Below the pieces are notes generated by a model that worked only from the letters and a program-made list of their open reading frames with translations, did not search any database and had not been told where the DNA came from. A stretch of DNA of 5,650 nt from DASWHK01 sp036398215 (GTDB lineage Bacteria; Acidobacteriota; UBA890). The stretch covers positions 1-5,650 of the forward strand of contig DASWHK010000083.1 in NCBI GenBank assembly GCA_036398215.1, given 5' to 3'. The translations under genes and the position numbers were made by a program. Shown here one piece after another: positions 1 to 5,650 of the stretch (positions within the stretch are counted from its first letter, which is position 1; every line of letters begins with the position of its first letter).

Positions 1-1493
<1,493 letters not shown>

Positions 1494-1547
1494 GCCGCCA
1501 CGATATCAACGGCCGGCCGCCGCCGCGCCGCGGGGCCCCGCTTTCCC

Positions 1548-1580
1548 CTAGCAGGCCGTGGTTTCGCCACGGCCTGCTAG
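1548..1580. repeat. Perfect 14-bp inverted repeat in the divergent intergenic region
   Basis: Arms CTAGCAGGCCGTGG (1548-1561) and CCACGGCCTGCTAG (1567-1580) are exact reverse complements around the 5-nt spacer TTTCG. It lies between two divergent genes, where a shared terminator would not be expected. A transcribed copy would form a very stable hairpin on either strand. A decayed second copy lies at 2480-2512, which suggests a dispersed REP-like extragenic element. A large operator or a leader hairpin of glpK remains possible. The palindrome is certain; its role is not known. Confidence 0.9.
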
Positions 1581-1608
1581 AGAGGGGATGCTTCTCGAAC
1601 CCGCCACC

Positions 1609-1616
1609 ATTACACT
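1609..1616 (+). promoter_or_regulatory. Possible -10 box for the FHA gene
   Basis: TACACT (1611-1616), preceded by AT, resembles the TACnAT boxes found upstream of the next three genes. No good -35 hexamer lies 16-18 bp upstream. The same bases read on the minus strand as TGTAAT (1614-1609), a 5/6 match to TATAAT that could serve glpK. Transcription rightward would start near 1623, giving a leader of about 115 nt. Confidence 0.3.
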
Positions 1617-1622
1617 TAGCCG

Positions 1623-1674
1623 GCGCTTCTCATCGCTGTTCGTCGCCCGTAAGCAGAAGGGCGATGCGAAGCGC
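1623..1674 (+). other. Large dyad in the FHA gene leader
   Basis: GCGCTTCTCATCGC (1623-1636) pairs with GCGATGCGAAGCGC (1661-1674) with one mismatch in 14 positions. An alternative inner stem, TCGCCC (1643-1648) with GGGCGA (1659-1664), competes for part of the right arm. If transcription starts near the predicted -10, this hairpin forms the very 5' end of the mRNA, ahead of the ribosome-binding site at 1722-1733. Role unknown: mRNA stabilisation, an operator or chance are all possible. Confidence 0.45.
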
Positions 1675-1721
1675 GGGCTAGTGCCGCGTGCGGCGGGCGC
1701 GATGGATCGCAGGCAACGGTT

Positions 1722-1733
1722 GGAGGTAAGGGG
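1722..1733 (+). promoter_or_regulatory. Ribosome-binding site that sets the FHA start
   Basis: GGAGG (1722-1726) and AAGGGG (1728-1733) lie 11 and 4 nt before ATG 1738. This favours 1738 over the upstream in-frame ATG 1702 and GTG 1558. The segment they would add has no FHA character, and the GTG lies inside the palindrome. Confidence 0.65.
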
Positions 1734-1737
1734 ACTG

Positions 1738-2283
1738 ATGTTCGAGGTGACCGTCAAGCTGGGCGACAGGTTGGTGCAGAAGTTTCGTGGCCACGGCGAA
1801 ACCAACATCGGTCGCGATCCCGGCTGCGAGCTGATGCTCGACAACCTCGGCGTATCGAGGCGCCACGCGCAGCTGCGCGAGGTGGAGGGCCGCTTCATCA
1901 TCGAGGACAAGAACTCGACCAACGGGGTCTTCGTCAACGGACAGCGGATCAACTCGACCCAGGTCCAGCCCGGCGACGAGATCAAGATCGGCAAGTTCAC
2001 GCTCGAGGTGCGGGCGGCCCGCGAAGAGTCGCCGGCCGGCAGCGGGTTCGACGTCAACCAGACGATCGCCATCGAGGGCATGGCGATCCCCGATTTCGCC
2101 CGCCGGGAGCCGAAGTTCGCGGCCTCGGTGACCCGCGACGTCTTTCACACCCCTGACTGCAACTGGATCAAGGCGACGCCTCCCGGCCACAAGGTCTTCT
2201 TCGGCTCCGAGAAAGAGGCGATCGAGGCTGGCAAGCGACCTTGCAAGACCTGCATCCGGGGCGTGGCCGCGCCCCGCTTCTAA
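1738..2283 (+). CDS. FHA-domain protein with Ada-like zinc-binding C-terminus
   Basis: Cytoplasmic 181-aa protein with no signal peptide or membrane segment. Residues 4-91 form a forkhead-associated domain, the phosphothreonine-peptide reader, with all signature blocks: IGRDPGCEL (24-32), VSRRHAQL (39-46), DKNSTNGVFVNG (57-68) and PGDEIKIGKFTLEV (78-91). A linker (92-126) carries NQTIAIE, whose T109-x-x-I112 fits an FHA ligand. The C-terminus (131-172) resembles the metal-binding domain of Ada: VFHTPDC (135-141), then FFGSEKEAIEAGKRPCKTC (154-172). Likely ligands are H137, C141, C169 and C172; the position of Ada's methyl-accepting cysteine is H137, so methyl transfer is not expected. Inferred role: adaptor in Ser/Thr-kinase signalling, with the zinc module binding DNA, protein or only structural metal. 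No kinase or phosphatase gene is adjacent. The FHA assignment is firm; the Ada-like one is good, based on motif recall. Confidence 0.93.
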   Translation: MFEVTVKLGDRLVQKFRGHGETNIGRDPGCELMLDNLGVSRRHAQLREVEGRFIIEDKNSTNGVFVNGQRINSTQVQPGDEIKIGKFTLEVRAAREESPAGSGFDVNQTIAIEGMAIPDFARREPKFAASVTRDVFHTPDCNWIKATPPGHKVFFGSEKEAIEAGKRPCKTCIRGVAAPRF

Positions 2284-2290
2284 CCGTCCC

Positions 2291-2324
2291 GGCGGGGCGA
2301 TGACGCTTGCGGCGATCGCGATGG
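2291..2324. repeat. 34-bp direct repeat, copy 1
   Basis: Matches 2367-2400 at 33 of 34 positions; the one difference is C at 2298 against T at 2374. It begins 8 nt after the FHA stop codon and contains the palindromic octamer GCGATCGC (2312-2319). The two copies start 76 bp apart. No known repeat family is recognised. Confidence 0.9.
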
Positions 2325-2336
2325 GTCGGAGCGCGC

Positions 2337-2366
2337 GCGCCGGCCCTCTCGGCCCGCGCCAGTTTT
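2337..2366 (+). terminator. Possible intrinsic terminator after the FHA gene
   Basis: GCGCCGGCC (2337-2345) pairs with GGCCCGCGC (2351-2359) around a CTCTC loop, with one internal C-C mismatch. The T-tract TTTT (2363-2366) follows 3 nt later. It lies 54 nt past the FHA stop, between the two 34-bp repeats. The mismatch and short T-run make it a weak candidate. Confidence 0.35.
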
Positions 2367-2400
2367 GGCGGGGTGATGACGCTTGCGGCGATCGCGATGG
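2367..2400. repeat. 34-bp direct repeat, copy 2
   Basis: Second copy of the 2291-2324 unit, with one substitution. The bases that follow each copy are not clearly alike, so this is an interrupted pair rather than a clean tandem array. A shorter resemblance (GCGATCGCG then GGTCGG) recurs at about 2577-2590, at the start of the DUF3014 gene, and may be chance. Confidence 0.9.
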
Positions 2401-2403
2401 CTG

Positions 2404-2421
2404 CGTCGAGCCTCCTCGACG
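2404..2421. other. Short perfect hairpin
   Basis: CGTCGAG (2404-2410) and CTCGACG (2415-2421) are exact complements around a CCTC loop, directly after the second 34-bp repeat. No T-tract follows. A 7-bp stem in DNA this GC-rich could be chance. Confidence 0.3.
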
Positions 2422-2479
2422 ATGGCTCCGGCATCGCCTGCGTCGGCTCTCCTTGCCCTCACCCGCAAGACCCACGCGC

Positions 2480-2512
2480 CAGACCCATGGGAGTTCCGCC
2501 ACGGGCTGCTAG
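2480..2512. repeat. Decayed second copy of the 1548-1580 palindrome
   Basis: The right half (2493-2512) matches 1561-1580 at 18 of 20 positions. The left half CAGACCCATGG (2480-2490) still pairs with CCACGGGCTG (2499-2508), apart from one bulged A and one A-C mismatch. Both copies sit in intergenic DNA upstream of a plus-strand gene. The match is too long for chance in a window this size, so a common origin is likely. Confidence 0.65.
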
Positions 2513-2516
2513 GCAT

Positions 2517-2522
2517 TACGAT
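2517..2522 (+). promoter_or_regulatory. Possible -10 box for the DUF3014 gene
   Basis: TACGAT, preceded by AT, lies 5 nt after the decayed palindrome copy and would give a start near 2529 and a leader of about 33 nt. The expected -35 area (about 2494-2499, TTCCGC) is a poor match and falls inside the palindrome copy. Confidence 0.35.
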
Positions 2523-2550
2523 GGGGACACCCACTATCCCCCTCGGTATC

Positions 2551-2554
2551 GGAG
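2551..2554 (+). promoter_or_regulatory. Ribosome-binding site supporting a GTG start
   Basis: GGAG lies 7 nt before GTG 2562. It favours this start over in-frame ATG 2487, which has no Shine-Dalgarno and falls inside the palindrome copy, upstream of the predicted -10. Confidence 0.6.
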
Positions 2555-2561
2555 CGTAAGC

Positions 2562-3317
2562 GTGCAAAGGCCTATCGCGATCGCGGTCGGGGCCGTCGCC
2601 GCCGTCATCGTCGGCGTGGTCATCTATTGGCAATTCATTGCCGGCGAGGCGGAGCCGCCGCCGGCCGCTCCGCCACCGGTGTCCACGCCGGTCGAGGCGG
2701 CGCCGCCGGTCGTTGCCGAGCCGCGGTCGATCGTCGTGCCGCCGCTGGAGAGCAGCGACGCGCCGCTGCGCGCCATGATCGAGGGCCTGTCGGCGCACCC
2801 ACGGCTGGCCGACGTGCTGGCCACCGACCAGCTGGCGCGGACGTTCGTGATTGTGGTCGTGGCCATCGCCAACGGCGAGAGCCCGCGCGAGGCGCTCGGG
2901 TACCTGGAGCCGGAGGCCAGCTTCGCGATCGCCGAGCGCGACGGCAGCGTGGTGATCGATCCGGCCAGCTTCGAGCGCTACACGTGGATCACCGGGGTCT
3001 TCTCGTCGCTCGACGCCGCCGGGGCCGCTGAGCTCTACCGCCAGCTCGAGCCCCTGTTCGAGGAGGCCTACCGGGACATCGGCTATCCCGAAGGCCCGTT
3101 CCGCCCGGTGCTCGACGCCGCCCTCGACCAGCTCGCCTCGACGCTAGTGCCGGAGGGCTACATCGAGGTTCGCCGCGGCACCGTCCTGTGGGAGTTCCGC
3201 GACCCGGGGCTGGAACGCCTCAATCCGGCGCAGAAGCAGCTTCTGCGCATGGGCCCGGCCAACGCCCGGCTGGTGCAGGCGAAGATCCGCGAGCTGCAGG
3301 CGGCGCTCGGGCGTTGA
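2562..3317 (+). CDS. DUF3014 family membrane-anchored protein
   Basis: 251-aa protein of unknown function, recognised as DUF3014. Residues 4-26 form one hydrophobic helix right after the start (QRP, then an Ala/Val/Ile-rich run ending YWQFI). A Pro/Ala-rich spacer (about 32-58) follows. The conserved domain opens with VPPLESSDAPLR (59-70), runs through the blocks FVIVVVAIANGESPR, VIDPASFERYTWI and LYRQLEPLFEEAYRDIGYPEG, and ends with LWEFRDPGLERLNPAQKQLL and RMGPANARLVQAKIREL (within 209-251). This is the usual DUF3014 layout and length. It is probably a single-pass inner-membrane protein with the domain in the periplasm (inference). GTG 2562 is chosen for its GGAG and because it puts the membrane helix at the N-terminus. 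No catalytic motif is apparent. A 5-bp hairpin (3317-3329) overlaps the stop codon; no good terminator is seen. Confidence 0.9.
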   Translation: MQRPIAIAVGAVAAVIVGVVIYWQFIAGEAEPPPAAPPPVSTPVEAAPPVVAEPRSIVVPPLESSDAPLRAMIEGLSAHPRLADVLATDQLARTFVIVVVAIANGESPREALGYLEPEASFAIAERDGSVVIDPASFERYTWITGVFSSLDAAGAAELYRQLEPLFEEAYRDIGYPEGPFRPVLDAALDQLASTLVPEGYIEVRRGTVLWEFRDPGLERLNPAQKQLLRMGPANARLVQAKIRELQAALGR

Positions 3318-3327
3318 GCGAGCCTCG

Positions 3328-3357
3328 CTGACGGCCCGCCGTGGTGTGGATTACCAT
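3328..3357 (+). promoter_or_regulatory. Probable promoter of the methyltransferase-like lipoprotein gene
   Basis: CTGACG (3328-3333, 4/6 to TTGACA), an 18-bp spacer, then TACCAT (3352-3357). The -10 sits in ATTACCATGGG, close to ATTACGATGGG upstream of the DUF3014 gene. Transcription would start near 3364 and give a leader of about 77 nt. Confidence 0.5.
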
Positions 3358-3374
3358 GGGTGCTCCCCTTACCG

Positions 3375-3413
3375 GAGCCCGGAGCGGTCGGGCTCGCGCC
3401 GTTCGGCGCAGCC
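3375..3413 (+). promoter_or_regulatory. Two mutually exclusive hairpins in the mRNA leader
   Basis: Hairpin A: GAGCCCG (3375-3381) pairs perfectly with CGGGCTC (3389-3395). Hairpin B: GGCTCGCGCC (3391-3400) pairs with GGCGCAGCC (3405-3413) around a GTTC loop, with one bulged C. Both use 3391-3395, so only one can form fully. Both lie between the predicted start (about 3364) and the Shine-Dalgarno (3429). The layout resembles an attenuator or riboswitch switch region, but no known RNA class is recognised. Confidence 0.35.
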
Positions 3414-3428
3414 GAGTGGGCAAACGAC

Positions 3429-3435
3429 AGGAGGT
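3429..3435 (+). promoter_or_regulatory. Strong ribosome-binding site of the methyltransferase-like gene
   Basis: AGGAGGT is a full Shine-Dalgarno, 5 nt before ATG 3441. It fixes the start there rather than at in-frame ATG 3456 or further upstream. Confidence 0.8.
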
Positions 3436-3440
3436 CCCCG

Positions 3441-4250
3441 ATGGGTTTGACTTCGATGCTGAATGAGGGCGGCTGGCGGCTCATCGCCCTCGCGTTGGCG
3501 CTGTGCTTGATCGTCGCCCCGATCGCGGCGTGCGCCGGCGGCGGCGAAGAGAGCGGCGAGCAGGCGGCGGGCGCGGCCGCCGACGCCGGCGAGCCTGCCG
3601 GGCAGGGAGAAGAGGCCGAGGGCGAGCACGAGCACGGCGCTCCGGCCGACATTCCGTCGCGCGCCGAGGAGATGGCTCGTGACGAGTACTCGAAGCCGCA
3701 GGAGGTTTTTGACTTCCTGGGCATCGGCGCCGGCGCGACGGTCGTCGATATCAATGCCTTCACCGGCTACAACACCTATTTGCTCGCCGAGCGGGTCGGG
3801 GACTCGGGGCGGGTCTACTCCGAGCGCGGCAACGAGGCGATGCGGGCGCGGATGGAGCACGGCGATCTCGCCGGCGCCGGCAACATCGTCATACCCGAGT
3901 CGTGGGCGACCATCCCCGACGGCTCCGTCGACGCGATCATCGCCATCCGCGAGTACCACCTGGTGCGCGACTACGAGGCCCTGCTCGCCAACATGATGCG
4001 GGTCTTGAAGCCCGGGGGGGTCGTCGGCGTCGTCGAGGTGCGGCTGAACGAGACCCACGGGCACGACATGAGCACCCACCGGATGGGCGAGCAGACGATC
4101 ATCGAGCAGTTTCAAGAGGGCGGCTTCGAGTACGTCGGCGAGTCCGACATCCTGCGCCGCGACGACGACGACTACACGACCCTCGGCGGCCCCCAGGGCG
4201 TTCGCTACATCACCGACCGCATGCTGTTGAAGTTCGCCAGGCCGCAGTAG
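3441..4250 (+). CDS. Lipoprotein with COG4798-type methyltransferase-like domain
   Basis: 269 aa. The N-terminus is a lipoprotein signal: R13, hydrophobic 14-27, then lipobox I28-A-A-C31 with Ala at +2, which predicts outer-membrane sorting after lipidation. An acidic Gly/Ala/Glu-rich linker follows (32-70). The domain from about 75 is a class I methyltransferase fold of the COG4798 'predicted methyltransferase' type: ARDEYSKPQEVFDFLGI (79-95), motif I VVDINAFTGYNT (101-112), DAIIAIREYHLV (164-175), VLKPGGVVGVVEV (188-200), THRMGEQ (212-218), GGFEYVGESDILRR (227-240) and TDRMLLKFARP (258-268). Motif I lacks the usual GxGxG, so SAM binding may be weak or lost. Members of this group usually carry signal peptides and their substrate is unknown; SAM is not known to be available outside the cytoplasm. 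It has its own promoter and strong Shine-Dalgarno, so it is probably transcribed separately. Confidence 0.88.
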   Translation: MGLTSMLNEGGWRLIALALALCLIVAPIAACAGGGEESGEQAAGAAADAGEPAGQGEEAEGEHEHGAPADIPSRAEEMARDEYSKPQEVFDFLGIGAGATVVDINAFTGYNTYLLAERVGDSGRVYSERGNEAMRARMEHGDLAGAGNIVIPESWATIPDGSVDAIIAIREYHLVRDYEALLANMMRVLKPGGVVGVVEVRLNETHGHDMSTHRMGEQTIIEQFQEGGFEYVGESDILRRDDDDYTTLGGPQGVRYITDRMLLKFARPQ

Positions 4251-4258
4251 CCGAATGC

Positions 4259-4291
4259 CCGCCGAGGGGCTTTCACGGCTTTCCCTGGCGG
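4259..4291 (+). terminator. Dyad after the methyltransferase-like gene, possible terminator
   Basis: CCGCC-(G bulge)-AGGG (4259-4268) pairs with CCCTGGCGG (4283-4291) around a 14-nt loop: nine base pairs with one bulge, 9 nt after the stop codon. No T-tract follows, so intrinsic termination would be weak. The right arm abuts the next gene's -35, so it could instead be an operator. Confidence 0.35.
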
Positions 4292-4320
4292 TTCACAGCG
4301 GCGGCCACAACAGGTACCAT
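4292..4320 (+). promoter_or_regulatory. Promoter of the LVIVD beta-propeller gene
   Basis: TTCACA (4292-4297, 5/6 to TTGACA), an exact 17-bp spacer, then TACCAT (4315-4320). This is the best sigma-70-type promoter in the window. Transcription would start near 4327, leaving a leader of about 90 nt. The 9-mer GAGGGGCTT occurs on both sides, at 4264-4272 and 4322-4330. Confidence 0.6.
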
Positions 4321-4379
4321 TGAGGGGCTTCGGACGCCGCGCCTGACGCGTCTGGCGACCGGAGAACCGCAGTTTCCGT

Positions 4380-4410
4380 CGGCCGCAGGCGGTGGCCGGA
4401 GCCAGAGAGG
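4380..4410 (+). promoter_or_regulatory. Leader hairpin followed by the Shine-Dalgarno
   Basis: CGGCCGC (4380-4386) pairs with GTGGCCG (4392-4398), including one G-T pair, around an AGGCG loop. AGAGAGG (4404-4410) follows and lies 6 nt before ATG 4417. The stem does not cover the Shine-Dalgarno, so it need not block translation. Confidence 0.45.
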
Positions 4411-4416
4411 TCGCTC

Positions 4417-5650
4417 ATGAGTCTTCGACGTTCCCTTTCTCTACTCTCGATCCTGGCGCTGGCCGCCGTGGCGCTCGCCGCCGCGGACCACCTCGCCGCC
4501 CAGCAGTGGACGCCGCTGAAGCCGGGTAGCGACAACATCACGGTGGTCTCGCACCTGCCGCTGGGCCCCAAGCTCAGCGTCTCGGACATCGAGATCATCC
4601 AGGAGCTGGATCATCCCTACGCCTTCGTCGGGCGCATGGTGTACGGCTACGACGGCGACAAGGGCGTCGACATCATCGACCTGAACGATCCGGCGCGCCC
4701 CAAGGTGGTCTACCGCTGGCGCATCGAGAACCAGGACCTTCACCTGGGGACCGGCGGGATGGACGTCAAGTACTTCCGCTGGGAAGGCCGCTATTACGTC
4801 GTCCAGTCCTTGCAGTTCCGCCAGGGAGGGCCCAACGCCGACATGGGGGCGGTGGTCCTCGACATCACCGGCCTTCCGGATCCCTCGACGGTGCGCGAGG
4901 TGGGCCGGATCCGGGCCCCCAACGACCCCGGCGGCTTCCACAACATCTTCATCTACAAGCACAGCAACGGGCGGGTCCTGCTGCTGGCCACCGGCGGCCC
5001 CTACGCCAAGGTCTACGACCTCGGCTACGTGGTCGAGGGGCGCGCCGACGAGTCGCTGGTGGCGACGATCCCGGTGGGTCCCGACTGCGACGGCCGCTGC
5101 GGCTATCACGACATGTACGCGGGCTACCACCCGGACACCGAGACCGACCGTTTCTACGGCGGCGGCACGGGCGGTTACTACGTCTACGACATCACCGACC
5201 TCGAGAACCCGCAGATGATCGTCTCGTTGACCGGCATCACCGGGGTCAATCGCGGCCATACCTTCACGCCGTCGCCGGACGGCCGCTACGTGATCGCCGA
5301 GACCGAGTACCAGTACGCGCCGCTCCGCATCTTCGACCTCCAGCCCGCGCTCGACGGCGAGGTCACGAACATCCGCCGGCCGATCTCGGCGTGGACCGCC
5401 AACTGGCAGAACCTGTCACACAACCACGAGGTGCGTTGGCCCTTCGTCTTCGTGTCGGGCTACCTGGACGGCATGCAGGTGTTCAGCCTCTCCGACCCCA
5501 AGCACCCGAAGACCATCGCCCGCTACGACACCTATCTGGAGCCCGAAGAGAACCGTGGGATGGGAGGCAACTGGGGTGTCGACGTGAGGAACGCCGACGG
5601 CTTGATCGTGTCTTCCGATTCCCAGACCGGGTTCTGGGCATTCTACATGG
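4417..5650 (+). CDS. Secreted LVIVD-type beta-propeller protein, C-terminus cut by window edge
   Basis: The 411 visible residues stay open at the right edge. R4/R5, a hydrophobic run (7-23) and a probable cleavage site after LAA (26-28) make a Sec signal peptide, so the mature protein is exported. The rest consists of repeating strands of the LVIVD kind: YAFVGR to GVDIIDLNDPARPKVV (68-98), GAVVLDITGLPDP, GYYVYDITDLENPQMI, PLRIFDL, and FVFVSGYLDGMQVFSLSDPKHPKTI. This is a beta-propeller with about seven blades starting near D57, H109, H175, H231, H281, H337 and W386. Five of these blade starts carry His. Cys224 and Cys228 (CDGRC) are the only close cysteine pair and might form a disulphide after export. 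Function of the family is unknown; binding or a metal-dependent activity are possible. ATG 4417 is chosen for its AGAGAGG and for the signal peptide directly after it. Confidence 0.88.
   Translation, partial: MSLRRSLSLLSILALAAVALAAADHLAAQQWTPLKPGSDNITVVSHLPLGPKLSVSDIEIIQELDHPYAFVGRMVYGYDGDKGVDIIDLNDPARPKVVYRWRIENQDLHLGTGGMDVKYFRWEGRYYVVQSLQFRQGGPNADMGAVVLDITGLPDPSTVREVGRIRAPNDPGGFHNIFIYKHSNGRVLLLATGGPYAKVYDLGYVVEGRADESLVATIPVGPDCDGRCGYHDMYAGYHPDTETDRFYGGGTGGYYVYDITDLENPQMIVSLTGITGVNRGHTFTPSPDGRYVIAETEYQYAPLRIFDLQPALDGEVTNIRRPISAWTANWQNLSHNHEVRWPFVFVSGYLDGMQVFSLSDPKHPKTIARYDTYLEPEENRGMGGNWGVDVRNADGLIVSSDSQTGFWAFYM

Noticed and set aside
1558..1737. N-terminal extension of the FHA gene to GTG 1558
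   Set aside because: It would start inside the palindrome and upstream of the predicted promoter; ATG 1738 has the Shine-Dalgarno and directly precedes the first FHA strand.
2291..2400. CRISPR array
   Set aside because: Only two repeat copies with a 42-bp interval, no third unit and no cas genes.
1678..2502. 274-codon minus-strand frame opposite the FHA gene
   Set aside because: Antisense shadow of a clear FHA-domain gene; no recognisable motif and no ribosome-binding site.
2521..2559. 12-codon ORF (ATG 2521 to TAA 2559) just before the DUF3014 gene, considered as a leader peptide
   Set aside because: Its ATG overlaps the predicted -10, it has no ribosome-binding site, and it shows no run of any one amino acid.
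3317..3342. Terminator after the DUF3014 gene
   Set aside because: Only two very short stems (5 bp at 3317-3329 and 4 bp at 3331-3342) with no T-tract.
3369..4115. 248-codon minus-strand frame opposite the methyltransferase-like gene
   Set aside because: Antisense shadow; the plus strand has a signal peptide, strong Shine-Dalgarno and family motifs.
4441..5259. 272-codon minus-strand frame opposite the LVIVD gene
   Set aside because: Val/Asp/Ala-rich antisense shadow; the plus-strand frame is open to the window edge with propeller repeats and a signal peptide.

Overview
This is a high-GC window from a bacterium that looks Gram-negative: one product is a predicted lipoprotein and another carries a secretory signal. 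The mix of a DUF3014 protein, an exported methyltransferase-like lipoprotein and an LVIVD-type beta-propeller fits an uncultured Acidobacteriota, Gemmatimonadota or Myxococcota-like lineage. That placement is a low-confidence impression; nothing here fixes the taxon.

Layout. Positions 1-1493 (minus strand) hold almost all of glycerol kinase, glpK, with only the last few C-terminal residues beyond the left edge. Positions 1494-1737 are a divergent intergenic region with a perfect 14-bp inverted repeat, a possible promoter and a second large dyad. Four plus-strand genes follow: a cytoplasmic FHA protein with an Ada-like zinc-binding C-terminus (1738-2283), a membrane-anchored DUF3014 protein (2562-3317), a lipoprotein of the COG4798 predicted-methyltransferase type (3441-4250), and a secreted LVIVD-type beta-propeller running off the right edge (4417-5650).

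The four plus-strand genes are separated by 278, 123 and 166 bp. Each gap holds a plausible -10 hexamer of the form TACnnT (two with a recognisable -35), so they look like separately transcribed, co-directional genes rather than a tight operon. The 2284-2561 gap is the most structured non-coding stretch: two near-identical 34-bp direct repeats, a possible terminator, and a decayed second copy of the palindrome found upstream of the FHA gene.

Glycerol kinase is the only gene with a secure biochemical role. The others are recognisable families whose function is unknown or only inferred: phosphothreonine recognition plus zinc binding for the FHA protein, and cell-envelope location for the other three. 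I see no mobile element, tRNA, rRNA, CRISPR array or defence system, and no convincing new multi-gene system. The most interesting points are the FHA/Ada-zinc fusion with its putative methyl-acceptor cysteine replaced by histidine, the degenerate SAM motif in an exported methyltransferase, the histidine recurring blade after blade in the propeller, and the repeated intergenic hairpins.
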